Assembly (NCBI GenBank): GCA_024707265.1 | Contig: JANQAB010000003.1 | Span: 496,001 to 560,000 of the forward strand | DNA length: 64,000 bases | DNA from: Sporocytophaga sp. | GTDB lineage: Bacteria > Bacteroidota > Bacteroidia > Cytophagales > Cytophagaceae | Direction: 5' to 3' | Shown here: positions 37,275 through 46,000 of the stretch, piece after piece | How positions within the stretch are numbered: the stretch's first letter is position 1 | Layout: every line of letters begins with the position of its first letter | Position numbers and translations under genes: made by a program | The notes under the pieces: generated by a model | Seen by the model: only the letters and a program-made list of their open reading frames with translations | Database searches by the model: none | What the model was told of the DNA's origin: nothing

Positions 37275-38208
37275 CTAAAAGAAAATAAGGTAAATGATAG
37301 AGCCGAAAAGAACATATTTCACTCCATAATAAACAGTTTTATTATATGCCTTTATTCTTTTGCCTAGTAGCCTTATCTGATAGAGATATTTGAATATTCT
37401 ATTCAGGTTTCCTGTTTTATCTTCTTTCTTATTAGGAGAAGCTGCTGCAGCCATAATAAACCAACCGAAGAAGCTGTTGAGCCATTTTCCGATTTTCAAT
37501 TTCATTGGCCTTTCAATGTCACAGAAAAAAAATCAATCTGTCTTTATCTGTAGCATTTTCCGCATAGTGAATATATGTTTCATCAAACAAAACATCCTCA
37601 CCATCTTTCCAGAAATAAGGATGTCCATCCAGGACGAGTTCGCACTTTGGAGAATTGGGCGTAATCAGGCCTAGGTGATATCTGAGAGAGCCCGCATAAG
37701 GATCTCGATGTTCCGGGAGTTTGCTACCTGCCGGTAACACCACGAACATTGCAGCCTTTATGGAAGGAATGTTTTTTACCAGCTCTACTGTTTTCGGACA
37801 ACATTCCAGAGCAGAAGGATGAAAATCATTGTACCATTTCAGATAAAACCTCTTCCATCCTCTTCTGAAAAATGAATTAAAACCAATATCATTATATTTA
37901 TCAGCCCCCTTTATCAATGCGCTTTTTTCAAGACTTAAAGCTTCATCTCTGATTGTTTCCCAGTTATTTTTTAATGTATTCAAATCAGAATATTTAGAGA
38001 CTTCTAGAAAGGGTTTGGCAGGAGTAGCAGAAAACAGATACATCAGAGAATTAATCGGCGCCATAAAGGTAGAATGGTCCAATAACTGGCGAAAGAAAGT
38101 ATATCTAACCTTTCCCCTATAATGAATATACATGGAGGAGAAAATCAGAACCAACAGAAATAATACTTTTCCATTGAAGATATATTGATACCAGTTTTCC
38201 ATATACAA
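37275..38208 (-). CDS. LpxO-like aspartyl/asparaginyl beta-hydroxylase (one frame break)
   Basis: Frames 38208-37519 and 37505-37275 join into about 310 residues if one base is removed from the A8 run at 37525-37532, giving DRLIFFCDIERPMKLKIGKW. N-terminal membrane helix (about 12-27), then the Fe(II)/2-oxoglutarate hydroxylase domain with LPEHRDPYAGSLRYHLGL (iron ligands His and Asp) and DETYIHYAENAT (second His), and a C-terminal hydrophobic anchor. Size and layout match LpxO, which hydroxylates the lipid A acyl chain at the inner membrane. Without lipid A genes nearby the substrate remains an inference. Confidence 0.75.
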
Positions 38209-38269
38209 TTGTTGTAGCTTGATGATTAAAAATGATTTAGCTAAACAATTTTCCAGGAATAATGTTCAT

Positions 38270-38303
38270 AAAAAAAAGCAGATAGTTTTCACTACCTGCT
38301 TCA
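38270..38303 (-). terminator. Minus-strand terminator
   Basis: On the minus strand AGCAGGTAGT pairs with ACTATCTGCT around GAAA and is followed by T8. It lies about 190 bp beyond the stop of the SprB/CHU_C-like gene and upstream of the hydroxylase gene. Confidence 0.75.
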
Positions 38304-38490
38304 TTTCAACCAAAAAAATTTAAAAATTACAAAACACTTACTGCACCAATGCAAAACCAAAGACACTTATACAATAAAAATTCACCATCGTGATTGTATA
38401 AAAAATAAGTTCGCCGATTAAGAATTAGGGCAAATTTGATTATTCTACAAACTGGCACCTATAATGTAACCCCCTCTTCGATAATAATTT

Positions 38491-40449
38491 TTATTTGATC
38501 ACAGTAACTACAATTCTTTGATTTTCACCAGATACAATAATATAATCCCCCATAGGAACGATTTCTCCGTTATTTCCTGTCCCATCCCATTCCGCAGGAG
38601 TCAAAATAGTCTTAATAAGAATTCCGCTCATATCATAAATTTTTGTTGTACCTGGAAATCCGATAAAATAAGAAGGTTGTGACGCTCCCGTAAATGCAAG
38701 TACTTTTTCAGGGCAAGGTTCATTTTTTTTAACTGAAATAATATCATTCGTATTTAAGGCCTTGCAACCTTGGGCATCTCTGATTTCATAATGATAGATG
38801 CCTTCATGAATATTATTAAATATTCCGTCAGAGCTGTTACTTACGATCATTCCATCTTTTATGAGTTCGTATGTATAAGGGTAAGTTCCGTGCAGTGAAA
38901 CAGGAATAACTTTAAGAGTTATCTCCTCACTACAAGGTGGATTATTGATATCAACAGAAATATTTCCTGCAGCAAAACCTTCACTAAACTCCACAGCAAT
39001 TGTATCAGAACTAAAGCATCCATTCTGGTCTTTAACACTTACACTATACAATCCGCTGGACTGTACTTCGATAATATCTCCTGATTCTCCGGTGTTCCAG
39101 ATATATTCAATACCTGATTTCCCTGCATTGATTGTAAATGAAGATAAGCTACATATTATGGTATCAGCCCCCAGATTTATCACAGGACCATCTGCTGCTT
39201 TTGAAAAATCGACATTAATAATGTCGCTGCTTTCACAACCATCCTCATCAGTCAGATGGAGAGAATAATTACCAGATTTATCTACCTGAATTGATTTTGA
39301 TATCTCACCTGTATTCCACTGATAAATATAACCTGGGGGACCATTCAGAATAAATGGCGAGGCACATAAGAGCACAGTATCTTTACCCAGATCAAACTTA
39401 ACCGGCTCTTTTAATTTGATATAAATTGAATCCTCGAAAATGCAATTTTGACTTTTAGCCTTTATCGAGTATTGGCCTGAATTATTGACTATAATAGATC
39501 TATCTGTTGATTTTGTATTCCATTCATATGTATACCCCTCGGGAGCATTCAGGGTAAAAGAACCTGAACAAACAATGGTATCCCGACCAAGTAGTTTGGA
39601 ATTTAAATTAATAATCTTAACTGAAATAGTGTCTTTTAAAAAACATCCGCTTGTATCCTCAATTTCCAAAATATAATCCCCAGACTTGGTTACATTAATA
39701 AATGGCACTGAATCACCCGTATTCCAGTAATAGCTCTCCGCATAAAGATAAGTACCTATCTCAACTGGCCCTGGCATACAGGAAGAAGTAGTATCTTTTG
39801 AATAAAAAATCTCCTTTCCATTGGTTATTGTAATTGCAAATTTGTCATTTACAAGACAACTTTCTGTATTAACATTTACTTCATATATACCAGGTTTGCT
39901 ATTTCTGGTATTGATAGTTCCGGTGACAGAATCCATTACCAAACCATAGGGAGTAGAAGAAAACCAAGTAAATAAATTATTATTACTTACAGGGATTAAA
40001 TCCTGTTTGCTCCTGCAACTGACTGTTTGAGGATAAAAAATCTTAGCAGGAGCTACCGATAGTAAAGAATCATTCAGATAAAAAGAATTTCCGAATGTAT
40101 ATGAATCCTGAAAGCTCACTAACATAAAGCAACCTCTTTTAGGATTATAAACCCTAAACTGATATTGTTCGCCCTCTATAAAGCCTTCGTTGTAGGCATC
40201 TTCCCCATAAGTCAGAAGGATGGAATCACCAGGTATTCTGGCATATCCTCCGCATTTAGCGTCTCCGGTAGAACTGCCATAAAAAGCCCCTAGCAATAAA
40301 GTATCTCCTTCAAACAAAGTCCGATTTATATCCAGACTAATATCTTTGACGACAGAGGAAGGCTGCACGCTCCAGGGAATCTGGCTGTGCCCGGCTGTTG
40401 CCACAAACACTAATAGACAAAACAATATTTTGAAGAATCTTTTACTCAT
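38491..40449 (-). CDS. Secreted protein with SprB-like repeat and CHU_C-like T9SS tail
   Basis: About 652 residues from the ATG at 40449, which starts a clear signal peptide (FFKILFCLLVFVATAGHS); the frame is open to 40524 but those residues overlap the previous gene. Several Ig-like units repeat from about residue 285: LG(R/K/A)DT-x-CS, then YxWNTG and a GxYS(I/V) strand, as in YIWNTGESGDIIEVQSSGLY. A SprB-like unit follows (YTYELIKDGMIVSNSSDG, IRDAQGC) and the C-terminus resembles the gliding-motility CHU_C domain (TKIYDMSGILIKTIL, EWDGTGNNGEIVPMGDYIIV), although the usual FSPNGDG start is missing. Likely exported by T9SS and attached to the surface. Downstream of, and probably cotranscribed with, the PorP/SprF gene. 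Confidence 0.78.
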   Translation of the reverse strand: MSKRFFKILFCLLVFVATAGHSQIPWSVQPSSVVKDISLDINRTLFEGDTLLLGAFYGSSTGDAKCGGYARIPGDSILLTYGEDAYNEGFIEGEQYQFRVYNPKRGCFMLVSFQDSYTFGNSFYLNDSLLSVAPAKIFYPQTVSCRSKQDLIPVSNNNLFTWFSSTPYGLVMDSVTGTINTRNSKPGIYEVNVNTESCLVNDKFAITITNGKEIFYSKDTTSSCMPGPVEIGTYLYAESYYWNTGDSVPFINVTKSGDYILEIEDTSGCFLKDTISVKIINLNSKLLGRDTIVCSGSFTLNAPEGYTYEWNTKSTDRSIIVNNSGQYSIKAKSQNCIFEDSIYIKLKEPVKFDLGKDTVLLCASPFILNGPPGYIYQWNTGEISKSIQVDKSGNYSLHLTDEDGCESSDIINVDFSKAADGPVINLGADTIICSLSSFTINAGKSGIEYIWNTGESGDIIEVQSSGLYSVSVKDQNGCFSSDTIAVEFSEGFAAGNISVDINNPPCSEEITLKVIPVSLHGTYPYTYELIKDGMIVSNSSDGIFNNIHEGIYHYEIRDAQGCKALNTNDIISVKKNEPCPEKVLAFTGASQPSYFIGFPGTTKIYDMSGILIKTILTPAEWDGTGNNGEIVPMGDYIIVSGENQRIVVTVIK

Positions 40450-40496
40450 TCTTTTATCATTCTTCTGCGTATTTAATACTACAGTCAAGACCTTTG

Positions 40497-40509
40497 ATTG
40501 TAACCCCTT
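40497..40509 (-). promoter_or_regulatory. Shared 13-bp element before the SprB/CHU_C-like gene
   Basis: On the minus strand AAGGGGTTACAAT, identical to the element at 41542-41554 before the ECF sigma gene. It overlaps the end of the PorP/SprF gene, 47 bp before the ATG at 40449. Candidate recognition element of the ECF sigma factor encoded at 41578. Confidence 0.45.
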
Positions 40510-41440
40510 ATTCTGAGTCATCATCTTCCAACTTCACCGGACTTCTTTTCTCTTTTATGTAAAAGCCTATTCCAATCTCATACGAACGTAGATTAAGTCT
40601 GGTATGGCTGCTATATACCTGATAAGAAAAGAAGATATTTAATTTATTGTCATTCAGATAAATACCTTCCAGGCCTGCGGTCAGGGCCGTACCATTTCTA
40701 TATTGATAAACTGCTCCTGCAGAGAATAATCCACCTAGGATCGTACCAAAATATATCTGAGGGAAAGGCTTTTCGCTGTCAAATTTCGGGTCATTTACAA
40801 ATCGGATCAGCAATGCGGATTTCAATGAAATATAGTGATTTAAATGAAAAATTCTGCCACCTAATAAATTATAATGACGGGCAAGCCTTGTCACCTCATT
40901 GTATGGCACTACCCTTCCGTTATTTAATTGATTTACCGATGCCCCGCAAAAAAAATGATCATTATAAAATAACACTCCTGCATTTCCTGTACTTGTCATG
41001 GAGTTTGCACCTGCCGTAAGTTGCGTGGCACCAATTGAATAATTAAATGCCCCTAATGACAGCCCAACGGAAAGGTAATTTTTCTTTCCGACAGGCATAT
41101 TCCAGGCATAACTGACCATTACCTGATTTTTCTTAAAGTATTGCCCTTCTGCAAGTCCGGTAAAACTTAGGCCTACATTATGAAATCGGTCATATTTCTG
41201 GTAAAATTTAACCTGACCGCTAAAATAATTTATATGATTAGTGATTCCCTCTGCAGCGCTTCCTCTATGACCTACATTGATGTCATACTTATAATTTTCA
41301 GAGCTCCGGGCAGGATTTATCAAAGAATAAAATTCAGAAAACTGATATAACTGAACAGGAAGAAACCTATTTTCAAGCTGCTGTGCAATGGAATTTAAAG
41401 ACCCAAAAGATAAAATTAAAAGTATTAGATAAATCCTCAT
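40508..41440 (-). CDS. PorP/SprF-family T9SS outer-membrane protein
   Basis: 310 residues with a signal peptide (SLNSIAQQ) and an outer-membrane beta-barrel pattern. The family signature near the N-terminus is YSLINPARSSENYKY (family INPA motif). Later strands alternate as in PorP/SprF (NVGLSFTGLAEGQYFKK, LSVGLSLGAFNYSIGA). SprF of Flavobacterium is needed to export and display its partner adhesin SprB; genes of this family normally sit next to the cargo they serve, here the SprB/CHU_C-like protein immediately downstream. Divergent from the sigma/anti-sigma pair, with 137 bp between the start codons. Confidence 0.85.
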   Translation of the reverse strand: MRIYLILLILSFGSLNSIAQQLENRFLPVQLYQFSEFYSLINPARSSENYKYDINVGHRGSAAEGITNHINYFSGQVKFYQKYDRFHNVGLSFTGLAEGQYFKKNQVMVSYAWNMPVGKKNYLSVGLSLGAFNYSIGATQLTAGANSMTSTGNAGVLFYNDHFFCGASVNQLNNGRVVPYNEVTRLARHYNLLGGRIFHLNHYISLKSALLIRFVNDPKFDSEKPFPQIYFGTILGGLFSAGAVYQYRNGTALTAGLEGIYLNDNKLNIFFSYQVYSSHTRLNLRSYEIGIGFYIKEKRSPVKLEDDDSE

Positions 41441-41541
41441 TTAGCTGGTGCTTTCCAAGGCACTTTAAAACTAGTCAAACTTTATGAAAATTTGTTACAA
41501 ATTCAATAAATTGATCCGAAACTTTAATAAAAATCAAAAAA

Positions 41542-41554
41542 AAGGGGTTACAAT
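41542..41554 (+). promoter_or_regulatory. Shared 13-bp element before the ECF sigma gene
   Basis: AAGGGGTTACAAT, identical to the copy at 40497-40509. The core GTTACAA occurs again at 41494-41500 in the same divergent region. Suggests autoregulation by the sigma factor. Its closeness to the TTG at 41578 hints that the true start may be the GTG at 41596. Confidence 0.45.
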
Positions 41555-41577
41555 TAATTCCTTACTTTGTAGGAAGG

Positions 41578-42195
41578 TTGATAAAATCCGTTTCAGTGGC
41601 TTACAACAATACTTACATCCTGGAATCTATTGCAGGGAAAGATAATTCTCAGATATTATCTTATCTCTACAAGACCTATTTCCCAAGGATAAAAAAACTA
41701 ATCATTGAAAACTCAGGAAATTCTGAGGATGCTGAAGATATTTTTCAGGAAGCCATTGTCATCCTTTACAGGCAAGTAAAACTCAACCGGTTTGATTCCA
41801 GCTATGAAGTCGGAGCATTTTTATACTCTGTTTCCCGGAATTTATGGATTAATGAAGCGAAGCGGAGAAAGGTTAAAGAAAAGGTCTATAAAGAAGAATC
41901 TACAACATTAAATTATTCGGAGACAGACACCCTTGACCTGATGATAAGTGAAGAAAGGTCTCAACTGTTAACTTCAGTACTTGAGCAGCTCGGTGATAGA
42001 TGTAAAGAACTTCTTTCTTACACCATCTATCATAAAATGTCAATGAAAGAAATTTGTAAAAAGATGGGTTTTTCGACTGAAAACGGAGCCAAAACCAGAA
42101 ACTACAAATGCAAACAACAGCTTATCAGTTTGCTGAAAAAAAATCCTTTAGTCAAAGAATTAATGAATCATGAGCAACCTGAGAGCCAGTTTTGA
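41578..42195 (+). CDS. ECF RNA polymerase sigma factor
   Basis: 205 residues from a TTG at 41578 that follows a good Shine-Dalgarno-like AGGAAGG; a GTG at 41596 is the alternative. Region 2 covers about 25-95 (ILSYLYKTYFPRIKKLIIE, AEDIFQEAIVILYRQ, AFLYSVSRNLWINEAKRRK) and region 4 about 125-190 (LLSYTIYHKMSMKEICKKMG). The stop lies 26 bases inside the next gene, which encodes its likely anti-sigma factor. The module faces a PorP/SprF operon across a short divergent region, so control of that T9SS cargo is the natural prediction. Confidence 0.85.
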   Translation: MIKSVSVAYNNTYILESIAGKDNSQILSYLYKTYFPRIKKLIIENSGNSEDAEDIFQEAIVILYRQVKLNRFDSSYEVGAFLYSVSRNLWINEAKRRKVKEKVYKEESTTLNYSETDTLDLMISEERSQLLTSVLEQLGDRCKELLSYTIYHKMSMKEICKKMGFSTENGAKTRNYKCKQQLISLLKKNPLVKELMNHEQPESQF

Positions 42196-43297
42196 GAAGA
42201 TAGATGAATACCTTAACGGAGAGCTTACCGGCCAGGAGCTTTCTGAATTTAAGGAGATGATGGAGAAGCACGAAAGTCTTGCAGAAGAAGTGCAATTTCA
42301 AAAGCTTGCGAATGAAGCTATCGTAGAACTGAACCTTGCTAACCTGAGAAAGGATTTAAAACAAATTTCTTTGAAACAAAGAACTGCAAAGCTTAACAAG
42401 CTTTATGGAGGCATTGCATCTGGTATCATATTGGTTTCAGCTATTGCCTATTTCGCCTTATCTCCAAAAACTAATGAATTAAAAGCTGAAAAAGCTAACC
42501 TTGCAAAATCACCTTCAGAAGCATCAGCAATATCCTCAGACACTCAACAGCCCGAAAGAATTGAAGGTACTCCTCAAACCTTAACATCTGAAATTACAAC
42601 TCAGAAAAAAAACAATATTGAACCAATAACACAGACCGTTCCGACAACATCGGATTTACAAACTGTGGCAGATTCAATCATGCTAATTTCTGCAACTATC
42701 CCTCAAGCCAGTTCCAATAAACTCGTCACTGATCAAATGACAGAGCATGTACCGAAAAAAAATACAAATCAAAACAACATTGTTCCTTGCAAAGCAGATG
42801 CGATAGACGCTTTTATTCACATAGAACCGGCATGTAAGTACGAGAAAGGTTCAGGAAAAATTACAATAGACCTTGCTTCTGTAAAAGGTGGAAAACCTGG
42901 CTATCAGTTTTCACTTAATGATGGAGTAGACTATCAGGAATTTCCACTATTTGAAGAGTTAAGCTCCGGACCTGCTCAACTTTTAATTAAAGATGCACAA
43001 GGTTGTATTTCTAAAAAACAATTAATTGTCCCTGAGAAAAATTGCTTCAAAGAAGTAATTCTTTACCCTTTAAGAGACGAGACCTGGGAAGCGCCTGTTA
43101 TTTCAAAAGAAAATGTAATAACAATAGCTAATCTGCAAGGCCACATCATATTTGAATACACCTATTCCGATAATGAAATTTTTATCTGGAATGGCAAAAC
43201 ATCTGATGGGCAGGATTTGCCAATGGGACAATATTCTTATACTATTAAAGGAGATAAAGGTAAGGTTATTAACGGGTATATATCTATTATTCGCTAA
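42170..43297 (+). CDS. Anti-sigma factor with SprB-like and CHU_C-like periplasmic domains
   Basis: 375 residues. A cytoplasmic helical head (about 1-75; EYLNGELTGQELSEFKEMME resembles anti-sigma N-termini), one membrane helix at about 79-97 (LYGGIASGIILVSAIAYFAL), a Ser/Thr/Gln-rich linker to about 205, then a SprB-like unit (ITIDLASVKGGKPGYQFSLN, LLIKDAQGC) and at 293-375 a CHU_C-like domain (IIFEYTYSDNEIFIWNGK, QDLPMGQYSYTIKG, GYISIIR). The last two domains repeat the order at the end of the neighbouring secreted protein, including loss of the FSPNGDG start. It overlaps the sigma gene by 26 bases. Proposed role: the periplasmic part senses secretion of, or competes with, that cargo; this is inference. 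Confidence 0.75.
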   Translation: MSNLRASFEKIDEYLNGELTGQELSEFKEMMEKHESLAEEVQFQKLANEAIVELNLANLRKDLKQISLKQRTAKLNKLYGGIASGIILVSAIAYFALSPKTNELKAEKANLAKSPSEASAISSDTQQPERIEGTPQTLTSEITTQKKNNIEPITQTVPTTSDLQTVADSIMLISATIPQASSNKLVTDQMTEHVPKKNTNQNNIVPCKADAIDAFIHIEPACKYEKGSGKITIDLASVKGGKPGYQFSLNDGVDYQEFPLFEELSSGPAQLLIKDAQGCISKKQLIVPEKNCFKEVILYPLRDETWEAPVISKENVITIANLQGHIIFEYTYSDNEIFIWNGKTSDGQDLPMGQYSYTIKGDKGKVINGYISIIR

Positions 43298-43299
43298 GC

Positions 43300-43581
43300 T
43301 TACCACATCTCATTGATACTTCGATCATAGTTATGATAGTATCTGTAATTATAAGGATAGTAATTCCAACCATAGCCGTAGTTGTAGTTCTGATAAAAGG
43401 GATCTGAATAGGGATAATAACCGCCATAATTATTCCAAGACGGATCATAGTTGTAGTATGAATAAGGATAATAATCATATCCATAGCTATTGGTATATGT
43501 TCGGCCGACATAAGTTCCGGAAGAACATGAAACCATAAAAAATATAAATAAAGAAATAATGAATAAACCCAATCGCTTCAT
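43300..43581 (-). CDS. Small Tyr/Asn-rich lipoprotein
   Basis: 93 residues from the ATG at 43581; the frame extends to 43641 but the lipoprotein signal (LFIISLFIFFMVSC, Cys near 19) starts there. The mature part is rich in Tyr, Asn, Pro and Gly (YDYYPYSYYNYDPSWNNYGG), typical of sticky or disordered surface proteins. Its end lies only two bases from the end of the convergent anti-sigma gene. Function unknown. Confidence 0.65.
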   Translation of the reverse strand: MKRLGLFIISLFIFFMVSCSSGTYVGRTYTNSYGYDYYPYSYYNYDPSWNNYGGYYPYSDPFYQNYNYGYGWNYYPYNYRYYHNYDRSINEMW

Positions 43582-43667
43582 AGCCTTTAATAGTTTAATT
43601 CTCTTCTTTATTTTAACAACGCTGTAAAATTTTTTGTGCAATAAATCGTTAGCTAGATTAAAATTTA

Positions 43668-44084
43668 ATGTCGTTAGAGAAAATTGTAAAAATGGAAAGC
43701 CAGGAGAATCATTATGAAGATGAGTTTGTTTTTATAAAAATCATAGATGGCATAGTTTGTTGTGAGACAAAAAAAGAAATGATTATAAATTTCGATTTCG
43801 CTGAGCTTGCTTTAGACAAAAGAATAAAGATTTGTGGGAACCAGTACTATCCATTACTTAACGATGTCCGCAAAGTAAAATATATTACGAAAGATGCTAT
43901 GCAGCTTCTGAACTCAGACAAAGGAACATGTTATCTGACAGCAGGAGCATTTATTATTAAAAGCAGAGCTCAGGAAATTTTCGGAAACTTTTTTATAAAA
44001 TTCAAATCACATAAAGTGCCTGCAAAGCTCTTCACTGACAAGACCAAAGCGCTTCAGTGGCTCCAACAATATAAGGTACATTGA
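43668..44084 (+). CDS. STAS/SpoIIAA-like protein (DUF7793-type)
   Basis: 138 residues, soluble. The layout of an early strand-turn (IKIIDGIVCCETKKEM), a central LLNDVRKVKYITKDAM and a helical end (FTDKTKALQWLQQYK) fits the small alpha/beta proteins with SpoIIAA-like fold that are common in Cytophagales; I place it there with moderate confidence. A second start at 43692 is possible. Such proteins may bind nucleotides or membranes; no function is known. Confidence 0.55.
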   Translation: MSLEKIVKMESQENHYEDEFVFIKIIDGIVCCETKKEMIINFDFAELALDKRIKICGNQYYPLLNDVRKVKYITKDAMQLLNSDKGTCYLTAGAFIIKSRAQEIFGNFFIKFKSHKVPAKLFTDKTKALQWLQQYKVH

Positions 44085-44225
44085 TAAAATTTAATGAAAT
44101 CTTAATAAACATATAAAAAATAGGGAATGGTTTTTGAATTTAAATTTTAATACTTATATTGAAGCAAGATCATAGAATCCCTTTAATATAATTATATTTA
44201 ACCAAATATAAATCAAACCTTAGAG

Positions 44226-44471
44226 ATGGATTTCGAAAAAATTTCAGCCGAACTCAACAATAAAACAGTAGTTGCTGTTTTAGATGAGAAAAGTGACTCG
44301 TACAAAAAACTTGGGCTAAAATTTATTGGCAGACTGGTTGGCAGAACCAAAGTAAAAACCGGCGCTATCGCCCAAAGCGTGATCTCTATCACAATTCTTA
44401 CGCAGGACTACATAACCCTCACAATTCCCTGCACAGACATTAAGTCTCTCTCCGAATGGTTAATGAAATAG
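44226..44471 (+). CDS. Small conserved-looking protein of unknown function
   Basis: 81 residues with no signal or membrane segment. Alternating strand and helix character (KTVVAVLDEKSDSYKK, IISITILTQDYITLTIP-like strands) suggests a compact domain. I do not recognise it. About 140 bp after the previous gene, and followed by a hairpin. Confidence 0.5.
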   Translation: MDFEKISAELNNKTVVAVLDEKSDSYKKLGLKFIGRLVGRTKVKTGAIAQSVISITILTQDYITLTIPCTDIKSLSEWLMK

Positions 44472-44501
44472 TCTTTAACCAATAGGTAAAAATTTTAAGG
44501 C

Positions 44502-44541
44502 CCGAAGCATTATGATCCATTAAGTACTTCGGGTTCTTTTT
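44502..44541 (+). terminator. Hairpin with T-run
   Basis: CCCGAAG and CTTCGGG pair at the base of a long loop and are followed by a T-rich stretch, between the small protein and the convergent antiporter gene. Confidence 0.45.
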
Positions 44542-44548
44542 CTTCAAA

Positions 44549-46000
44549 TCAAGAGAAATATTCCTTCAATTCACGTACATTTTCTTTTGCGACCAACACC
44601 TGTATTATATCCCCTGACTCCAGTACCGTACCACCGCTGGGCACAAAATAATTATTATCTCTTGTAATGGTTACAATCAGATTCCCTTTCAACTGAGGAA
44701 TCTGAACCAGAGATTTGTTAATACTGGTATGACTTTCAGGAACACGAAGGTTAATAAGCTTCATAGTGCTATCCGGAGGATAGCTGAACTCAACAGGTGA
44801 TTTAATTTTTGTTTTCGATGGTGCGTCAAGCTTCAGCCATTTAGCTATTGGAGATATGGACCAACCTTGTACAATAGCTGATGATAGCACAATAAAAAAC
44901 ACTACATTAAATATCCAACCTGCTTCTTCGATACCTGCCAATAAAGGAAAGGTCGCGAGAATGACAGGAACAGCTCCTCGCAGCCCAACCCAGGAAATCA
45001 GTAACTTTTCACGATAATCAAAATCAGACTTTGCGAGTGATATAAATACACCCAATGGCCTTGCTACCACTATCAGAAAAACAGATACAAGAATTCCGGT
45101 AAATACCACTGGCACAAGTTTACTAGGAAATACAAGTAAGCCCAGCGTGATAAACATTCCCGCCTGACACAACCAAGCAAGACCATCAAAAAATCTATAT
45201 ATAGCTCTCTTGTGTACCACTTCATATTTATTCACCACTACTCCCGCTACATATACCGCCAGAAATCCGCTTCCCTCTGCCTTTGCTGTAAAGGAATATA
45301 TTAGTACTGAAAAAGCCAGAGCAAAAACAGTGTAAAAACCCTCAATAGGAAACCTGATATTATTTAAAATTGCTACCATTAGCCTGCCTGCTGAAAAGCC
45401 TATTAGAAACCCTAGCCCCATCTCAAGAATAAATAATTCAAAAAATTCAAGATAAGATGTGCTTTGGTTTGTAATATATGCAATCAGACTTATAGTAAGG
45501 AAAATTGCCATTGGATCATTCGTCCCGGACTCTACCTCCAATAATGGTTTTACCTTGCCTTTTAAATTCAGATTACTTAAGCTTAATATTGAAAATACAG
45601 CAGCCGCATCAGTTGAGGAGACCACCGCACCCAATAACAGAGCCTGTGGCCACTCCAGATAAAAAAGAAAATGAACAAATGCTCCTACTGCACCTGTCGT
45701 AATAAAAACTCCAAGCGTAGATAGACTTAGAGACGACCACAAAACAGGTTTGGTTTTTGTCCAGTTGGTATCAAGCCCACCAGAAAAAAGTATAAATATT
45801 AATGAAATAATTCCAACATTCTGTGCAATCGAGGCATTATCAAAATCAATACCACCAGGACCTTCAGATCCAGCAAGCATACCAATACCTATAAAGATTA
45901 GAAGTACAGGCATCCCGATTTTTTTTGACACTTTAGCTACAATAGTACTTATGATAATAAGGATAGATATACTAAGTAAAATTGTTTCCAGAGAGTTCAT
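44549..46000 (-). CDS. K+/H+ antiporter, CPA1 (NhaP2/CvrA) type
   Basis: 483 residues: about twelve membrane helices with the CPA1 markers ALLLGAVVSSTDAAAVFSIL and VESGTNDPMAIFLT (the ion-binding Asp pair region), then a TrkA-C domain at about 400-483 (TMKLINLRVP, LVQIPQLKGNLIVTITRDN, GDIIQVLVAKENVRELKEYF). The C-terminal nucleotide/ion-binding domain is typical of NhaP2-like potassium/proton antiporters, which release K+ during osmotic or pH stress. Full length; single gene. Confidence 0.88.
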   Translation of the reverse strand: MNSLETILLSISILIIISTIVAKVSKKIGMPVLLIFIGIGMLAGSEGPGGIDFDNASIAQNVGIISLIFILFSGGLDTNWTKTKPVLWSSLSLSTLGVFITTGAVGAFVHFLFYLEWPQALLLGAVVSSTDAAAVFSILSLSNLNLKGKVKPLLEVESGTNDPMAIFLTISLIAYITNQSTSYLEFFELFILEMGLGFLIGFSAGRLMVAILNNIRFPIEGFYTVFALAFSVLIYSFTAKAEGSGFLAVYVAGVVVNKYEVVHKRAIYRFFDGLAWLCQAGMFITLGLLVFPSKLVPVVFTGILVSVFLIVVARPLGVFISLAKSDFDYREKLLISWVGLRGAVPVILATFPLLAGIEEAGWIFNVVFFIVLSSAIVQGWSISPIAKWLKLDAPSKTKIKSPVEFSYPPDSTMKLINLRVPESHTSINKSLVQIPQLKGNLIVTITRDNNYFVPSGGTVLESGDIIQVLVAKENVRELKEYFS

